Counted from the first letter of the stretch, positions 10,331-21,265 are shown. The stretch: 64,000 nucleotides of DNA from Tubulanus polymorphus (GCF_964204645.1 NC_134029.1:12388850-12452849); one strand, 5' to 3'. Program-made: numbers and translations. Notes: generated by a model from the letters alone, not told the origin.

Positions 10331-13270
10331 CTTATGGGTAATTTTGAGTGATCACAACGCTGACCAATAGAGAAACCTGTATCACAACAAAAGTGCGACT
10401 TATCTTATTGAAAAATACCGGAGAGTCAATGGGAGAACCCTGAATTCGAAACAATTCCACACTGGAATCGTCTACTTTGAAAACACAATTTGGAATTTGT
10501 GGACATGCATTATTTCTGCACCAAAAGCATGAAGTATATTATCCTTGCTTGTAAAAATTTGAAATTTTGAGGAAGATTTTTGGCCTCGTTAACCTGTGAA
10601 CATACAGTCCTTCATACATTTTCTAAGACCGACCCTTGAAATAATGCTGAGAGTTTAGAGGAAAATTATGGTAGAATGTAAACTTAGGCCGCTTCGTATC
10701 CGTGGAAGGTTGCTAATTATTGATTTTATGCACAATAATCATAAGTACCATAGGATCCATAGAATATCGTTTATCAATCATACGTTCACAAACTATCGCG
10801 ATATAAAGATAAATAGTACTTAATATACTTTTTACTTCTCATACGGTATATTTCTTTAGTAGTATAAATAAAGAGTGGATCAGCAGGCCACCTGAGACCA
10901 TTCCACGATCTAGGTCAGTTGCCAAATGTTAGTAAGTTTACTTACCAGTGGATAGTTAAAACAACTTTGTATATGGACAATAGTCACACTCAAATGCGGA
11001 GAATTGATAATACGATAATACGATACGATCACTGTGTACAAATTCAAAAAGATGATCTCTAGTGAGAGATCGAACGTTAAGTCGTTATTTTCTAATGGTG
11101 AAACTTGGTTTGAAATTTGAAATGTGCACATAGTGGATCTTCTTCATATTAACAGTGTATTTGGTCATGTATCATATTGTATAATGGTTAACTTAAACTA
11201 ACTGGTCCCAGAGTTGTATCCTTAATTCCTGTAATAGAGGATGCAATCTTTTTGCGACTAACAGTACAAATAGCTAGAAAAAGCAACGATAGTGCATTGG
11301 CAAACTAAAAGCAAGCGTACATTGGTTGTTTAAGTTTTTCTTTGGGAAAATTAATGTTTAATCATTATTGAAATATCCGAGGCGAGCTTTTCCAGGAATT
11401 TATGAAGTTGAGCTTACAAATATTTTACCACAATTTTTTATGATTAGTAAAAAGATTAAGTAATAGACATACATGCAAACAGTAATATCTGAAGTCCACT
11501 CCATTTCAAACTCATTCATCTTTACACAAACTCCAACTTGTTGAACAGTTCAAAATCGCGTGGCTTGAATTATTACGATAACTAAAATCAGGGACCACGA
11601 TACTTGCTCATCTACACTGGCTACCAATTTAACAAAGGATTGAATTTGAGTGTTTGATGTTGTAACAAAAGGCCTACCATACTGAATGATAGATTCAGTT
11701 TCTACTTTTTGATTGAACATTTATATCACATATTGGGTCATTTTTACTGGTATATATGGAAGAACCTATCCATATATCATGTTTAATTTTATATAATCTG
11801 ACTTTTGAGATGTCATTCAACCAATGCATTCATATGCGGCCGTCACGTTCAATCGCCACCACGGACTGGCTCCTTATTAGGCCCATCTCCTTGGCGATAC
11901 CTTGGCGGACGATCCCACACGTTTCTTGCACCAGCCCTAGAATCAGTGAAATTGGCGCTTTTCAGTTGTATTCATCATTCAAATCCACAATTCTCCTATC
12001 CTAAAAATGTGGAGACCCATCCTCGTATGAGAATGAATATAATATAGGCTCTGTTGCGTTCATATCATTTGATATGAGGCTCCGTGTCATCTTTAATTGA
12101 AATCTTGTGATTTCAATTAAAGATGACACGATGCCCTATATTATTACGTTATGTTTTTTAACGGGTGGGTGAGAATATATTCTTATGATTTTGTTGCTCT
12201 GAATGTTGCTATTTAAGAGTTCAATCATTTCAGTCTACCAAACAAAGGATTTTTCTGTATGTTTCGTGTCCTGTTTTTCCATAACCCTAGGACTGCATTT
12301 TAGGTATTTTTCGCGGATGACCGAAAGCTGCTGTCCCTTTCTAGTAATTTGACATATCTCCTTGTTTGACTAAGTATGAACTCAACTTTGAGGGACACTC
12401 CCTTAAAAGGCACCGAAATAAAACATGTGTTGAGTGGAGATGATATTGTGTCAGAATTTCTTCAAAAGCGGAGGAACTTGAATATTTTGAAAATAATGAT
12501 CTTACATTTATGTTTAAATCCGTTATAACTGGAGCAATTTTCATAAAAACATATCTATGGAATCAGCGAAATGTAATTAAGAAGAATACTATGTTTAAGA
12601 TGTTATCAAATACATTTGAAAAAAGTTTTCTGAATTCGTCAACTGTGAAACTAGTGTCAACCAGATGTGTTCCCATTAAACAACCGACCGCGAGCCGAGT
12701 CGATGTGAGATGAAAATCTCAAGCGCTACCACCGGTTTTTAGGTGCCTCTGAATAACGGCCGTTAAAAAACTGAACAATTGCCACTTGGAAAGGGCCTAG
12801 TGAGAGAAAATGCTAGATGTGTATATCGTGTGATACAGGCTCCATATTTCATGTGCGTTTGGAATTTAACCTTGTTTATAACGAAACACACATGTTTTTT
12901 TTCTACTTAGATTTAAAAAGAGCGCATGATAGTGCAATAAAGAACTGACAACGAAAAAGGGGTAACAGGTGACTGATATCACACCGAATTTCAATTCCTC
13001 TATGAACACTTTTCATATAGTGAATTCAATACATGAGTAAAAAAACTTGAAATATTAACGAAACAGTTTTTTGACGGACAAATCGTTACCATCGAATTTT
13101 CAAAACTTTTTTAATGCCTTGGTGACCACTGGTCTAGTACGCGGTTTTCTGAAACAAAAGTGACCAAGTCTAAAGAACAACTATTGTAACAAATCATTTC
13201 AAATATTAGGAGCCTAATGCGTTTAATGCTTTAATTAATTGGTATCGCGCTGATTGGTTGAAAGATGGGT
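10331..13270. other. 2.9 kb with no recognised gene
   Basis: No open frame here shows a domain that I recognise; the frames at 11756-12047 and 12341-12713 are short and of low complexity in composition. The only structure noticed is a perfect hairpin at 12083-12130. It is probably host intergenic or intronic DNA. Confidence 0.5.
12083..12130. repeat. Perfect hairpin, 22 bp arms, 4 nt loop
   Basis: The arm 12083-12104 (CGTGTCATCTTTAATTGAAA then TC) is exactly complementary to 12109-12130, with loop TTGT. Nothing around it suggests a mobile element, and no direct repeat flanks it. The stem is shorter than a usual microRNA precursor. Confidence 0.85.
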
Positions 13271-13363
13271 AGTAGGGAATATGTTTGTTCAGGCCAGAGG
13301 TCGAGAGGTCGAGCTCACTCAACCTCTCTCCCTCTGACCTGAACAAACATATTCCTTATTACT
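13271..13363. repeat. Palindromic left terminus of the outer Polinton
   Basis: Reads AGTAGGGAATATGTTTGTTC inward and ends with the near-complement GAACAAACATATTCCTTATTACT, so the whole 93 bp can fold on itself. The central part (TTCAGGCCAGAGGTCGAGAG...CGAGCTC) resembles the matching part of the inner element's ends (TTCAGGCCAAAGGTCGAAGG...CGAGCTC). I take it as the terminal inverted repeat of the outer element. The other end is lost, so no target duplication can be checked. Confidence 0.65.
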
Positions 13364-13432
13364 CTATCCAATCACAAGTCTCCTAATTTACAAGTCTCAA
13401 CACGCTGGGGATTCCCCATTACTGTTGAGTAG

Positions 13433-13493
13433 TATAAATAAGCGGGTATTTCTGCTATACTCATAGGTGGCGGGGACGCGTTGAGCGGTAAGT
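13433..13493 (+). promoter_or_regulatory. TATA box and leader of the outer element's first gene
   Basis: TATAAATA at 13433-13440 is followed by a GC-richer leader and a consensus splice-donor-like GGTAAGT (GTAAGT at 13488-13493), about 40 bp before the first ATG at 13530. This is the only conventional RNA polymerase II type promoter that I see in the element. Whether the donor is used, and with which acceptor, is unknown. Confidence 0.45.
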
Positions 13494-13529
13494 GTTATTT
13501 TCAATTTTAATAAAAAATTTGATATTTAA

Positions 13530-13883
13530 ATGGAGAGTAAACAAGTACACAGTGAGAACAACAAATCATTTCTAGATAGAATAAAAGATACTACAAATGT
13601 AAAATCTGTAGATTATAAATTTAAGAATTTAAATGAACTAACAATTCATAAGAAATATTTAATTACAAATATTAAAGCAGTTACTAATAGATATAGTGAT
13701 AAATTAGTAATTCACTTAGAATATGAAGGATTAAGAGGAAATAAATATAAATTCAGAACATATTTACCAGATAGATTTCATAGATTATCAAGTGAAGATC
13801 TAGAAGAATTATGTTCTGGTGATTTCTATTTCATTTATAAAGGTAAGAATGAAAAAGGGCACAATGAAATAGATTTCGAATAA
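13530..13883 (+). CDS. Conserved Polinton protein, 117 aa (outer copy)
   Basis: First gene of the outer element, intact. The N terminus is charged. Residues about 45-110 read as a compact beta-rich domain (KYLITNIKAVTNRYSDKLVI, then FRTYLPDRFHRLS, then a ...GDFYFIYKGK... strand pair). This arrangement recurs in short proteins of invertebrate Polintons and could be an OB-fold, which would suit a single-stranded DNA-binding role; that is inference. A closely similar 120 aa copy starts at 20124. The ATG at 13530 is preceded by TTTAA. Spacing to the next gene is 14 bp. Confidence 0.7.
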   Translation: MESKQVHSENNKSFLDRIKDTTNVKSVDYKFKNLNELTIHKKYLITNIKAVTNRYSDKLVIHLEYEGLRGNKYKFRTYLPDRFHRLSSEDLEELCSGDFYFIYKGKNEKGHNEIDFE

Positions 13884-13897
13884 AATATGTAAAATAA

Positions 13898-14656
13898 ATG
13901 GTAAAATTAAGAGAATATAGAATATTTGTTGATTCAAGAAGACTTACAAATTATAAATCTCATAATTTATTGATACAACTAGATAGAGAATTTAAGAATT
14001 GTGTAGATTTAAAATTAGTAAATGTAAGTTTATGTAATTCTTTTTATAATGTATCGAATAAAACTCTTGAACATAGAGCCTTTTTAATTTCTAATAAAAG
14101 TAAAAATAAATGGTATCATCTATCCCTAAAACCAGGGTTATATAATTTAGATACATTGTCACAAGAAATTAATAGAAAAGCCTGGCACAAATTAGGTAGT
14201 GATTCTGGGTTTGGCATTATATTTTTAAAAAGTGAGAGTTTTGATAAAATAAAGATAAGGTTAGCTCATGGTGAAAAACATCAATTTTTAGTTAAAAAAC
14301 CTATGGCTAAACTGTTAGGAATTACACCAGATAAACTTGATTCAAATATTGATGCTACACCAAACTTAATACCGTACACACATTTTTATATTTATTGCAA
14401 TTTAATTGATACTACAAAAACATTCGAAGCAACTAAAGATACAATTTGTAATTCTAGTATATTGAATATTTTACCATTGAAGAACGTTAAAGAATTTGGA
14501 ATGCAAATAAATTATAATTTAACAGAATGTGATTTTAAGCCTTGTATTCCACATTTCAATAATTTTAAATTAGAAATTAGAAATCACAATGGATACTTAA
14601 CTGATTTGAATAAATTTCCTGTAATTTATGAATTAGTTATAAGATGTAAAGAATAA
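13898..14656 (+). CDS. Probable penton/minor capsid-like protein, 252 aa (outer copy)
   Basis: Intact frame beginning MVKLREYRIFVDSRRLTNYK. Key stretches are LVNVSLCNSFYNVSNKTLE (45-65), LSLKPGLYNLDTLSQEINRK (85-105), a PYTHFYIYCN strand in the middle, and a C-terminal LEIRNHNGYLTDLN followed by VIYELVIRC. The pattern 'N.FYNI.. / GLYN...L.QEI / L.I....G...D....V.YEL.I' matches my recollection of the single jelly-roll minor capsid (penton) proteins of Polintons, which would form the capsid vertices. The family call is by pattern only. The inner copy (20492-21249) is frameshifted, so this is the better preserved version. Confidence 0.55.
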   Translation: MVKLREYRIFVDSRRLTNYKSHNLLIQLDREFKNCVDLKLVNVSLCNSFYNVSNKTLEHRAFLISNKSKNKWYHLSLKPGLYNLDTLSQEINRKAWHKLGSDSGFGIIFLKSESFDKIKIRLAHGEKHQFLVKKPMAKLLGITPDKLDSNIDATPNLIPYTHFYIYCNLIDTTKTFEATKDTICNSSILNILPLKNVKEFGMQINYNLTECDFKPCIPHFNNFKLEIRNHNGYLTDLNKFPVIYELVIRCKE

Positions 14657-14672
14657 TTTTTTCACTATATAA

Positions 14673-14990
14673 ATGAATATAACTGTTGGACCGAGTATAT
14701 GTTTTGGGTTTGATTTTAAAAATGGTAAAGAAATGAGGATTAAATTAAATTATGTAATTACTGATATAAAAAGTAAGTCATTTAATAATGCATCAATGAT
14801 TAATAAAGAAAATTATGATATAGAAAAAGTAATTGATTTAATTAAATCATCTTTAGAATATTATGAATTAAATGAAGATGGAATTATCGATGATATGAAA
14901 AACATATTATCTAAAATATATGATAATCATAAAAGTAGTAATAAAATAAATGTTGAAATAATTATAACAAAAATAAAAAAAATATTTTGA
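14673..14990 (+). CDS. Unknown Polinton protein, 105 aa (outer copy)
   Basis: Begins MNITVGPSICFGFDFKNGKE, identical in its first 16 residues to the inner copy at 21266. The rest is acidic/lysine-rich and mostly helical by composition (ends IITKIKKIF). No family recognised. It lies 16 bp after the penton-like gene, behind T6 and TATAAATG. It is shorter than the inner copy (119 aa), which has extra residues in the middle and at the end. Confidence 0.65.
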   Translation: MNITVGPSICFGFDFKNGKEMRIKLNYVITDIKSKSFNNASMINKENYDIEKVIDLIKSSLEYYELNEDGIIDDMKNILSKIYDNHKSSNKINVEIIITKIKKIF

Positions 14991-15015
14991 TGATAGTATT
15001 TCCGTTGATAAATAA

Positions 15016-15236
15016 ATGGCGGATCAGAAGTGGATAACCACTGGTTTATATAATGGAGCATTACTATCAGTTGGAACTGTTGGATATACAATGGTATTAA
15101 AAAAGTATTTAGAGTGAGAAGTATTAACGTTGATAGATTTGATATTAATGATATTTTAAAATTAACATTAGCAGTTACTTTATCTAATTTAACAATTGAT
15201 TATTTAGAAAAACAAAAATATATTCCTCCTATATAA
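15016..15236 (+). pseudogene. 73 aa Polinton protein, frameshifted (outer copy)
   Basis: Starts MADQKWITTGLYNGALLSVG and matches the intact 73 aa inner copy at 21622. A run of seven A in the inner copy is six A here (about 15100-15106), shifting the frame; the second half (INVDRFDINDILKLTLAV to IPPI) is still readable to 15236. The first part contains a short hydrophobic stretch. Function unknown. The stop codon overlaps the next ATG (TAAATG). Confidence 0.75.
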
Positions 15237-15665
15237 ATGCGTAATTTTTCTGCAATTATAACTATTATAGGATCAGCAATTGTTAACGCTTTAGAATTTA
15301 CAGGTGGTGGTTATTTATTTAAGCATATTGATAAAAATAGTTCAATAGCAGAACAAAGAAGACATAACTTAGCGTTAGAAAAATACAATAAAGCTGCAGA
15401 ATAATACAGAGAAAAGAGACAAAACTATATGGATTATATCAATAAAGAATTACATAATCAGAAAGTTACACATAGAGATTTTCAATCAGTTGATGAAGCT
15501 TTGAGTTTATATAATGCAGTAACAAATAAAGAAAAATTACATCTATACAAACCTAAATTATCAGATTATTATACACCAAGTAAAGAACAACAAAAATATG
15601 AAATAATTTGGATTTTAGGTGGAACAGTTATTGTATTATTTGTAGCATATAAATTTACTAAATAG
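15237..15665 (+). pseudogene. Small Polinton membrane protein, premature stop (outer copy)
   Basis: Copy of the 147 aa gene at 21868. It has an N-terminal hydrophobic segment (IIGSAIVNALEFTGGGYLF), a charged middle, and a C-terminal hydrophobic segment (IIWILGGTVIVLFVAYKF). In this copy a GAA codon has become TAA at 15402-15404, and 21 bp were lost near 15435, between two copies of GATTATAT, which points to slippage. About 18 bp around the ancestral start are also missing; the ATG at 15237 is in frame. Function unknown. Confidence 0.75.
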
Positions 15666-15684
15666 TAATTTTTTTGCTACATAA

Positions 15685-16113
15685 ATGGGTGATAAAGTTG
15701 ATAATAATGATATTATTCCTCATGATATTAATGAAATTAAATCAAAATTATATTTTGAAAAACAAATATTAGAAAATGATTTAAAAGTTAAAAAAAAAAA
15801 ATATTTAAAACGTAAAATTATATATTATTTTATTATAAGTGGTTCAGTAACAATTAGTTTTGTAATAACATTTCTAGCAATATTCAGTCCATTAACACCT
15901 TTAGCTATATCAATTGGTGTGCTAGGATTATCATCAAGTGTTTTAACCGGAATAAGTTCAAAATTAAATATAAAAGGTAATAAAGAAAAAATAAAATCTA
16001 ATATAAAAGAAATTAATAAATTAAAAAATACATACGATTATATTATAAGTTTAAATGGTAATATAACAATTCAAGAGCAGGATAAATTATTAAAAGAATT
16101 AATAAATTATTAA
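15685..16113 (+). CDS. Two-helix Polinton membrane protein, 142 aa (outer copy)
   Basis: Intact. Basic N-terminal helix, then two adjacent hydrophobic segments at about 47-95 (YYFIISGSVTISFVITFLAI and LTPLAISIGVLGLSSSVLTG), then a lysine-rich coiled region and the end block YIISLNGNITIQEQDKLLKE. The same architecture is seen in the inner copy (22332-22766) and, as far as I recall, in other invertebrate Polintons, where it has no assigned function. A virion or host-membrane role is possible. Confidence 0.75.
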   Translation: MGDKVDNNDIIPHDINEIKSKLYFEKQILENDLKVKKKKYLKRKIIYYFIISGSVTISFVITFLAIFSPLTPLAISIGVLGLSSSVLTGISSKLNIKGNKEKIKSNIKEINKLKNTYDYIISLNGNITIQEQDKLLKELINY

Positions 16114-16129
16114 TTTTTTTATTATATAA

Positions 16130-16161
16130 ATGGCAATTAGTTTTCCAAAAGCTTTTCAATA
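16130..16161 (+). pseudogene. 5' end of the outer 345 aa Polinton gene, cut by the inner element
   Basis: The ATG at 16130 sits behind T7 and TATAAATG and opens MAISFPKAFQ, then runs into the inner element at 16162. The rest of the gene is found at 37317-38447 on the far side, in the same frame once one copy of the 6 bp duplication is removed. The uninterrupted relative at 22783 confirms that the two parts belong together. Confidence 0.9.
16156..16161. repeat. Target-site duplication TCAATA, left copy
   Basis: TCAATA occurs directly before the inner element (16156-16161) and directly after it (37311-37316). Six base pairs is the known duplication length for Polinton/Maverick integration. Confidence 0.92.
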
Positions 16162-16370
16162 AGTAATAGGGGTAATGGGCTTTCAGGCCAAAGGTCGAAG
16201 GGTCGAGCTCGTAAAAAAATGAAAATAACAATAATTTCCAGTTGAATTAGTCGCGCACACTCCTAATTCAACTGGAAATTATTGTTATTTTCATTTTTTA
16301 CTCACTCGCCCCTTCAACCTTTAGCCTGAAAGCCCATTACCCCTATTACTCTTAAAATATTCATATACAT
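16162..16370. repeat. Left terminal inverted repeat, itself a ~189 bp palindrome
   Basis: 16162-16350 starts AGTAATAGGGGTAATGGG and ends with the complement CCCATTACCCCTATTACT; the arms are about 88 bp with few mismatches, around a centre of about 12 bp (TCGCGCACACTC). The inverse copy is at 37103-37310. About 20 further bases (CTTAAAATATTCATATACAT) also match, so the terminal repeat is about 209 bp. Such an end can fold back completely. Confidence 0.92.
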
Positions 16371-16401
16371 TACTTATAAACACATACCTTTGTAATATAT
16401 C

Positions 16402-19400
16402 TTTGTAGAAAATGTTTACATAAATTCAGTAAATGAAAGTACATTATTAAATCATAAACAATTATGTGAAAATCATGATTATTGTAAATTAGTTTTACCA
16501 AATGAAAAGGATAAAATATTAGAATTCAAAAAATATGATTACAAAAATAAAGTACTATTTGTAATATATGGAGATTTTGAATCATTAAATAAAGAACTAA
16601 CTGATCAAGATATATATTATATAAGAAGAAATATATTATAAAAGAAAGAAATTAAACTCTAATGAAAATGATTTTTCAGTTGAACCACCAAAAACAAATA
16701 CAATTAAAATGATTAATCAATCAGCTGCTGCTTTCGGGTTATATATTAAATCTGATTATCCAGAACTAATTGAAAGTGAATATTATCATTATAGAAATGA
16801 AAATGTTATCAATCATTTTTGTGACTTATTAATTGAATATGAAATAAGATTTAATGAAAAGTTAAATAAAAATATAAAAATTATAATGACAGAAGAAGAT
16901 AACGAAGCATTTGAGTTTGCAGATAAATGTTATTATTGTGAAAAGATATTTAATTATAAAGATAAAAATGTAAGAGACCATGATCATTTGAATGGAAAGT
17001 TTAGAGGCGCTGCACATGAGAATTGTAACTTACAAGCTAAGAAAATTAACTTTGTACCAGTTATATTTCATAATCTATCAGGATATGATGCTCATTTATT
17101 TATCAAACAGCTATGTTATAAAATAGAAGAAATCAATAATGAAATAGAAAGATTAAATTCAAATAGATCAAAAGATAAAATACCAACTTATAAATTTAAA
17201 ATGTTAGCTAGAACATCTGAGAATTGTATATCATTCCAATTTGGGTGTTTAAGATTTATAGATTTTTATATAGTTCATTAGATAACTTATCAAAATCATT
17301 AGTTGATGATGAATTAAAAATATTAAAACAACACTACCCAAATAATGATGATTTCCAATTAATGAGATATAAAGGCGCAATTCCATATTCTTTCTATAAA
17401 TCACATAATGATTTTAACATAAATGAATTATTGAACAATTCTATGATGAATTAAAAAATGAATATGTTAAAGATGAAGTCTATAATAGAACATTGAATAT
17501 TTGGAATCATTTCAAAATAGAAAATCATGGACAATTAGTAGATTCATATCTAAAATCAGATGTATTATCATTAGCCGATATATTCGAAAGGTTTAGAGAT
17601 GTAAACCTAAAATATTTCAATATTGATCCTTGTCATTGTTATTCTAGTCCAGGTTTAACATGGGATTGTGGATTAAAATTTACAGATATAAAAATGGATT
17701 TGTTAACAAATATAGATCAATTATTATTATTTGAAAAATCTATAAGAAGAGGAGTTTCAGGTGTATTAGGGGATAGATATTTCAATGTAAATGATAACCC
17801 TGGATATAAATTATTATATATAGATGCAAATAATTTCGGTGTTGTCATATCGCGGAAAGACGGAATCGCGGAATTTTCCAAAAACGCGGAATTTCTTCAT
17901 TTCTACTTTAAATAGTAAACGGATTTTTTCCACGGGGATACCCACTGTCGGACAAGGCACCGGACCGATCGATGCAACGAGTTAGGTTCGAATCCCATTA
18001 TTTGCAGGCAATTTTATATGGAATTATTATATTACGATACCGTTGACTGAGCCAAATTCGGTTTTCGTATCTAGTCGACTAGTAGTCGAAACTAATAACC
18101 GAATGCGCTTGATTTTCGAACTATTTCCGGAAGTCACAAAGTAAACATTAAAAAAAACGAAACCATTTTATAATCTTTCATATCATTTAATTCAAAAAGA
18201 TAAACCACATTCGCTTATAACAACAATGTAGACACACAACACGCATGAACAATCCTAAGCCAGAATGAAATATACATAATGTCTATTTATTTTCGTCTGA
18301 CATCGATCCAGTTCCACAGTTGTGAGCTAACTCTCAGTTACTTAGAATCAATTCATTTCCAATGTTTTAAATCCAGAGACCAGAGTCAAATCTTAACTTG
18401 GAAATGAGTCCCGAAGAATGATCCATGGTGTCATCACAAATCCTACGTTTACGTACCATCGATTTGTATTCCTTCAGTTAATGCAGCGATACTCTGTATC
18501 ACTGAATTCGCAAAGCACGTATTGCCTAGGTTCTCCATTATTTGGAACAGTATCGTTAAGTTGTTGACTGGCGATATAGTTAACTATCAAATACTAATTC
18601 CCGGTGTTGAAAACCTGGGTCCGGTGCCCTGTCCGACAGTGGGTATCCCCGTGGGAAAACCCCGTTTACTATTTATAGTAAAAATGAAGAAATTCCGCGT
18701 TTTTGGAAAATTCCGCGATTCCGTCTTTCCGCGATATGACAACACCGAAATAATTTGTATGGTTGGGCAATGATGGAACCACAACCTTATGGAGTATTTG
18801 AAATAAGTGAAGTTTCACAACATGAAAATAATGATAAATTTGATTGGAAGAAAAGAATCCTAGATATTGCAGATGATTCAGATACTGGTTACTTCTTTGT
18901 TGTAGATTTAGAATATCCTGAACATATTAAATTTAAATCTAGAAATCTAGCATACTGTCCAGAACATAAAACTGTAACTCATGAAGAATTATCAAATTAT
19001 CAAAAAAGAATTAAACCCGAAAATCATATTCATACAGAAAAGTTAATGGTAACTCAAGAAGATAAATATAATTATGTAGTACATTATAGAATGTTAAAGT
19101 TTTATCTAAAACAAGGAATGACCCTAAAAAAAGTACATAGTTATATTTCATTCAGTCAATCTAAGTGGTTAGAAAAATATATAGATTTTAACACCAAACA
19201 AAGAACTGAAGCTAAAATTGATTTTGAGAAAGATTTCTTCAAACTAATGAACAATGCATTCTATGGTAAGACTTAGTGAAAATATTAGAAATAGAAATGA
19301 TATTGAGTTAGTTAGTAATGGTAAAATGATAAGGCATTTACAATCATATCCTAAGTTTTTAGGTAACAGAATATTTGATGAAAATTTAGCTGCAGTTAAA

Positions 19401-20094
19401 ATGAGAAGAACTTCTATGAAATTTAATAAATCAATTTATGTTGGAGCATCAGTTTTAGAAATATCAAAATTACTAATGTATGAATTCTATTATAATGTAT
19501 TACAACCTCATTTTGGAGAAAAACATATAGAAATCTTATATTTTGATACAGATTCTTACATATTAAAGATAAAAACTAATAACATAACTGATGATTTAAA
19601 AACATTAAAACATCATTTTGATTTCAGTAATTATCCTAAAAATCATGAATTGTTTAGCAATGATAATAAAAAGCGTCCCGGTAAATTCAAAGATGAATTA
19701 GGTGGTGAAGAAATGATAGAGTTCATTGGTATTAGATCCAAAATGTATTCATATAAAACTAAAGAATATGAAGCTAAAGGAATAACGTTAAATAAAGTTA
19801 AAAGGAATAACCAAAAGTGTAGTAGAAAAGAATATTCATTTCAAAGATTACATCAATTGTATATTCAAAGAAGAAGTTAGAAAACATAAAATGAGATGTT
19901 TAAGATCTGAAGATCATGAAATGTTTATTGAAGAGATAGAGAAGATAAGTCTAAACCCATTTGATGATAAAAGATATATTCTGGATGATGGAATTCATAC
20001 AGTTGCTTATGGTTGTAATTTAGATGAATACTTAAAATTTAAAAGAGAAGAAACAAAAGAGAACGAGATAATGAAAAGAATTCTAACGTGTTAA
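16402..20094 (+). pseudogene. Polinton DNA polymerase B, broken
   Basis: Family B polymerase of the protein-primed viral/organellar type. In order: zinc-finger-like CRKC (split over two frames, about 16400-16470); exonuclease motif GDFES (about 16570); a C..C..DHDH...N endonuclease-VII-like insert (16930-17030); exonuclease motif HNLSGYD (about 17070); polymerase motif A (17813-17836, resuming at 18757); motif B KLMNNAFYGK (about 19240-19270); and motif C YFDTDS (about 19540). The start is missing: the sequence begins just inside the terminal repeat with no ATG. Frame breaks lie near 16640, 17275, 17450, 19273 and 19800 (the last next to a short local duplication), and a 911 bp element sits in motif A. 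It would have copied the element from terminal protein primers. Confidence 0.92.
17837..18747. mobile_element. 911 bp inverted-repeat element in polymerase motif A, TSD AAATAATTT
   Basis: Inverted repeats of about 128 bp start CGGTGTTGTCATATCGCGGA at 17837 and end with the complement at 18747. AAATAATTT flanks both sides (17828-17836 and 18748-18756), a 9 bp duplication. Removing the element and one duplicate leaves the polymerase motif A frame open, which fixes the ends. There is no transposase frame. Near 17980 a GGTTCGAATCCC block looks like a tRNA B box. A 9 bp duplication is compatible with Mutator-like or Merlin-like elements; I cannot decide between them. Confidence 0.9.
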
Positions 20095-20123
20095 TCAAAT
20101 TTTAATAAAAATATGTATTATAA

Positions 20124-20486
20124 ATGGAGAGTAAACAAGCAAACAGTGAGAACAACAAATTATTTCTAGATAGAATAAAAGATACTTCAAATGTCAAATC
20201 AGTAGATTATAAATTTAAGAAGTTAAAAGAATTAATAATCCATAAGAAATATCTAATTACAAATATTGATACAGTTACTAACAAATATGGAGATAAATTA
20301 GTTATACACTTAGAATATGAAGGATTAAAAGGAAATACATATAAATTCAGAACATATTTACCAGATAGATTTCATAGATTATCAAGTGAAGATCTAGAAG
20401 AATTATGTTCTGGAGATTTCTATTTCGTATACAAAGGTAAGAATGAAAAGGGGCATCATAAAATAGATTTCGAAAAAAATATGTAA
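20124..20486 (+). CDS. Conserved Polinton protein, 120 aa (inner copy)
   Basis: Close relative of the 117 aa protein at 13530, differing mainly by conservative changes and a longer C-terminal end (KNM). It has the same compact domain with KYLITNIDTVTNKYGDKLVI and FRTYLPDRFHRLS, possibly an OB-fold with a DNA-binding role (inference). It starts 30 bp after the polymerase stop, behind ATTATAAATG, and ends 5 bp before the penton-like gene. Confidence 0.7.
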   Translation: MESKQANSENNKLFLDRIKDTSNVKSVDYKFKKLKELIIHKKYLITNIDTVTNKYGDKLVIHLEYEGLKGNTYKFRTYLPDRFHRLSSEDLEELCSGDFYFVYKGKNEKGHHKIDFEKNM

Positions 20487-20491
20487 AATAA

Positions 20492-21249
20492 ATGGTAGAA
20501 TTAAAAGAATACAAAATATTTGTTGATTCTAGAAGACTTACAAATTATAAATCACATAATTTACTAGTACAATTAGATAGAGAATTTAAGAATTGTGTAG
20601 ATTCAAAATTAGTAAATATAAGTTTATGTAATTCTTTTTACAATATATCGAATAAAACTATTGAAGATAATACTTTTTTAATTCATATTAGAAATGTAAA
20701 TAAATGGTTTCATCTAATTTTAAAACCAGGATTATATAATTCAGATACATTAGCTCAAGAAATTATCAGAAGAGCACGGTTGAAAATTAGAAGTGAAGAT
20801 AAATTTATAATTAGATTTATAAAAAGTGATAGCACAAATAAAATTAAAATAAAGTTACATGATGAAAGTCAACATGCATTAATGGTAAAAAACCTATAGC
20901 TAAACTGTTAGGAATTGTACCAGATACTGTGACAGGAAACGTAGATGGTAATTCAAATTTAATGACTTTTACGCACTTTTATATTTATTGCAATTCAATT
21001 GATCCTACAAAAACATTTGAAGCAACTAAAGAAACAATTTGTAGTTCTAGTATACTAAATATTTTACCGCTAAAAAATGTTAAACAATTTGGAACGCAAA
21101 TAAATTATAATTTAACAGAATGTGATTTTAAACCTTGCATTCCTAAATTTAATAATTTTAAGTTAGAAGTAAGAAATCATAATGGATACTTAATTGATTT
21201 AAATAACTTTCCTGTGATATATGAATTAGTTATAAGATGTAGAGAGTAA
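20492..21249 (+). pseudogene. Probable penton-like gene, frameshifted (inner copy)
   Basis: Same protein as at 13898-14656. The frame is lost near 20897, where AAAAAACC became AAAAACC, giving a stop at 20897-20899; the rest continues in another frame to 21249 (THFYIYCNSIDPTKTFEATK, then the C-terminal strand block ending YELVIRCRE). All other features of the jelly-roll-like pattern are kept. Confidence 0.6.
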
Positions 21250-21265
21250 TTTTTTCATTATATAA

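Noticed and set aside
17965-18010. tRNA gene in the 911 bp element
   Set aside because: Only a B-box-like GGTTCGAATCCC is present; no acceptor stem or A box at the right distance.
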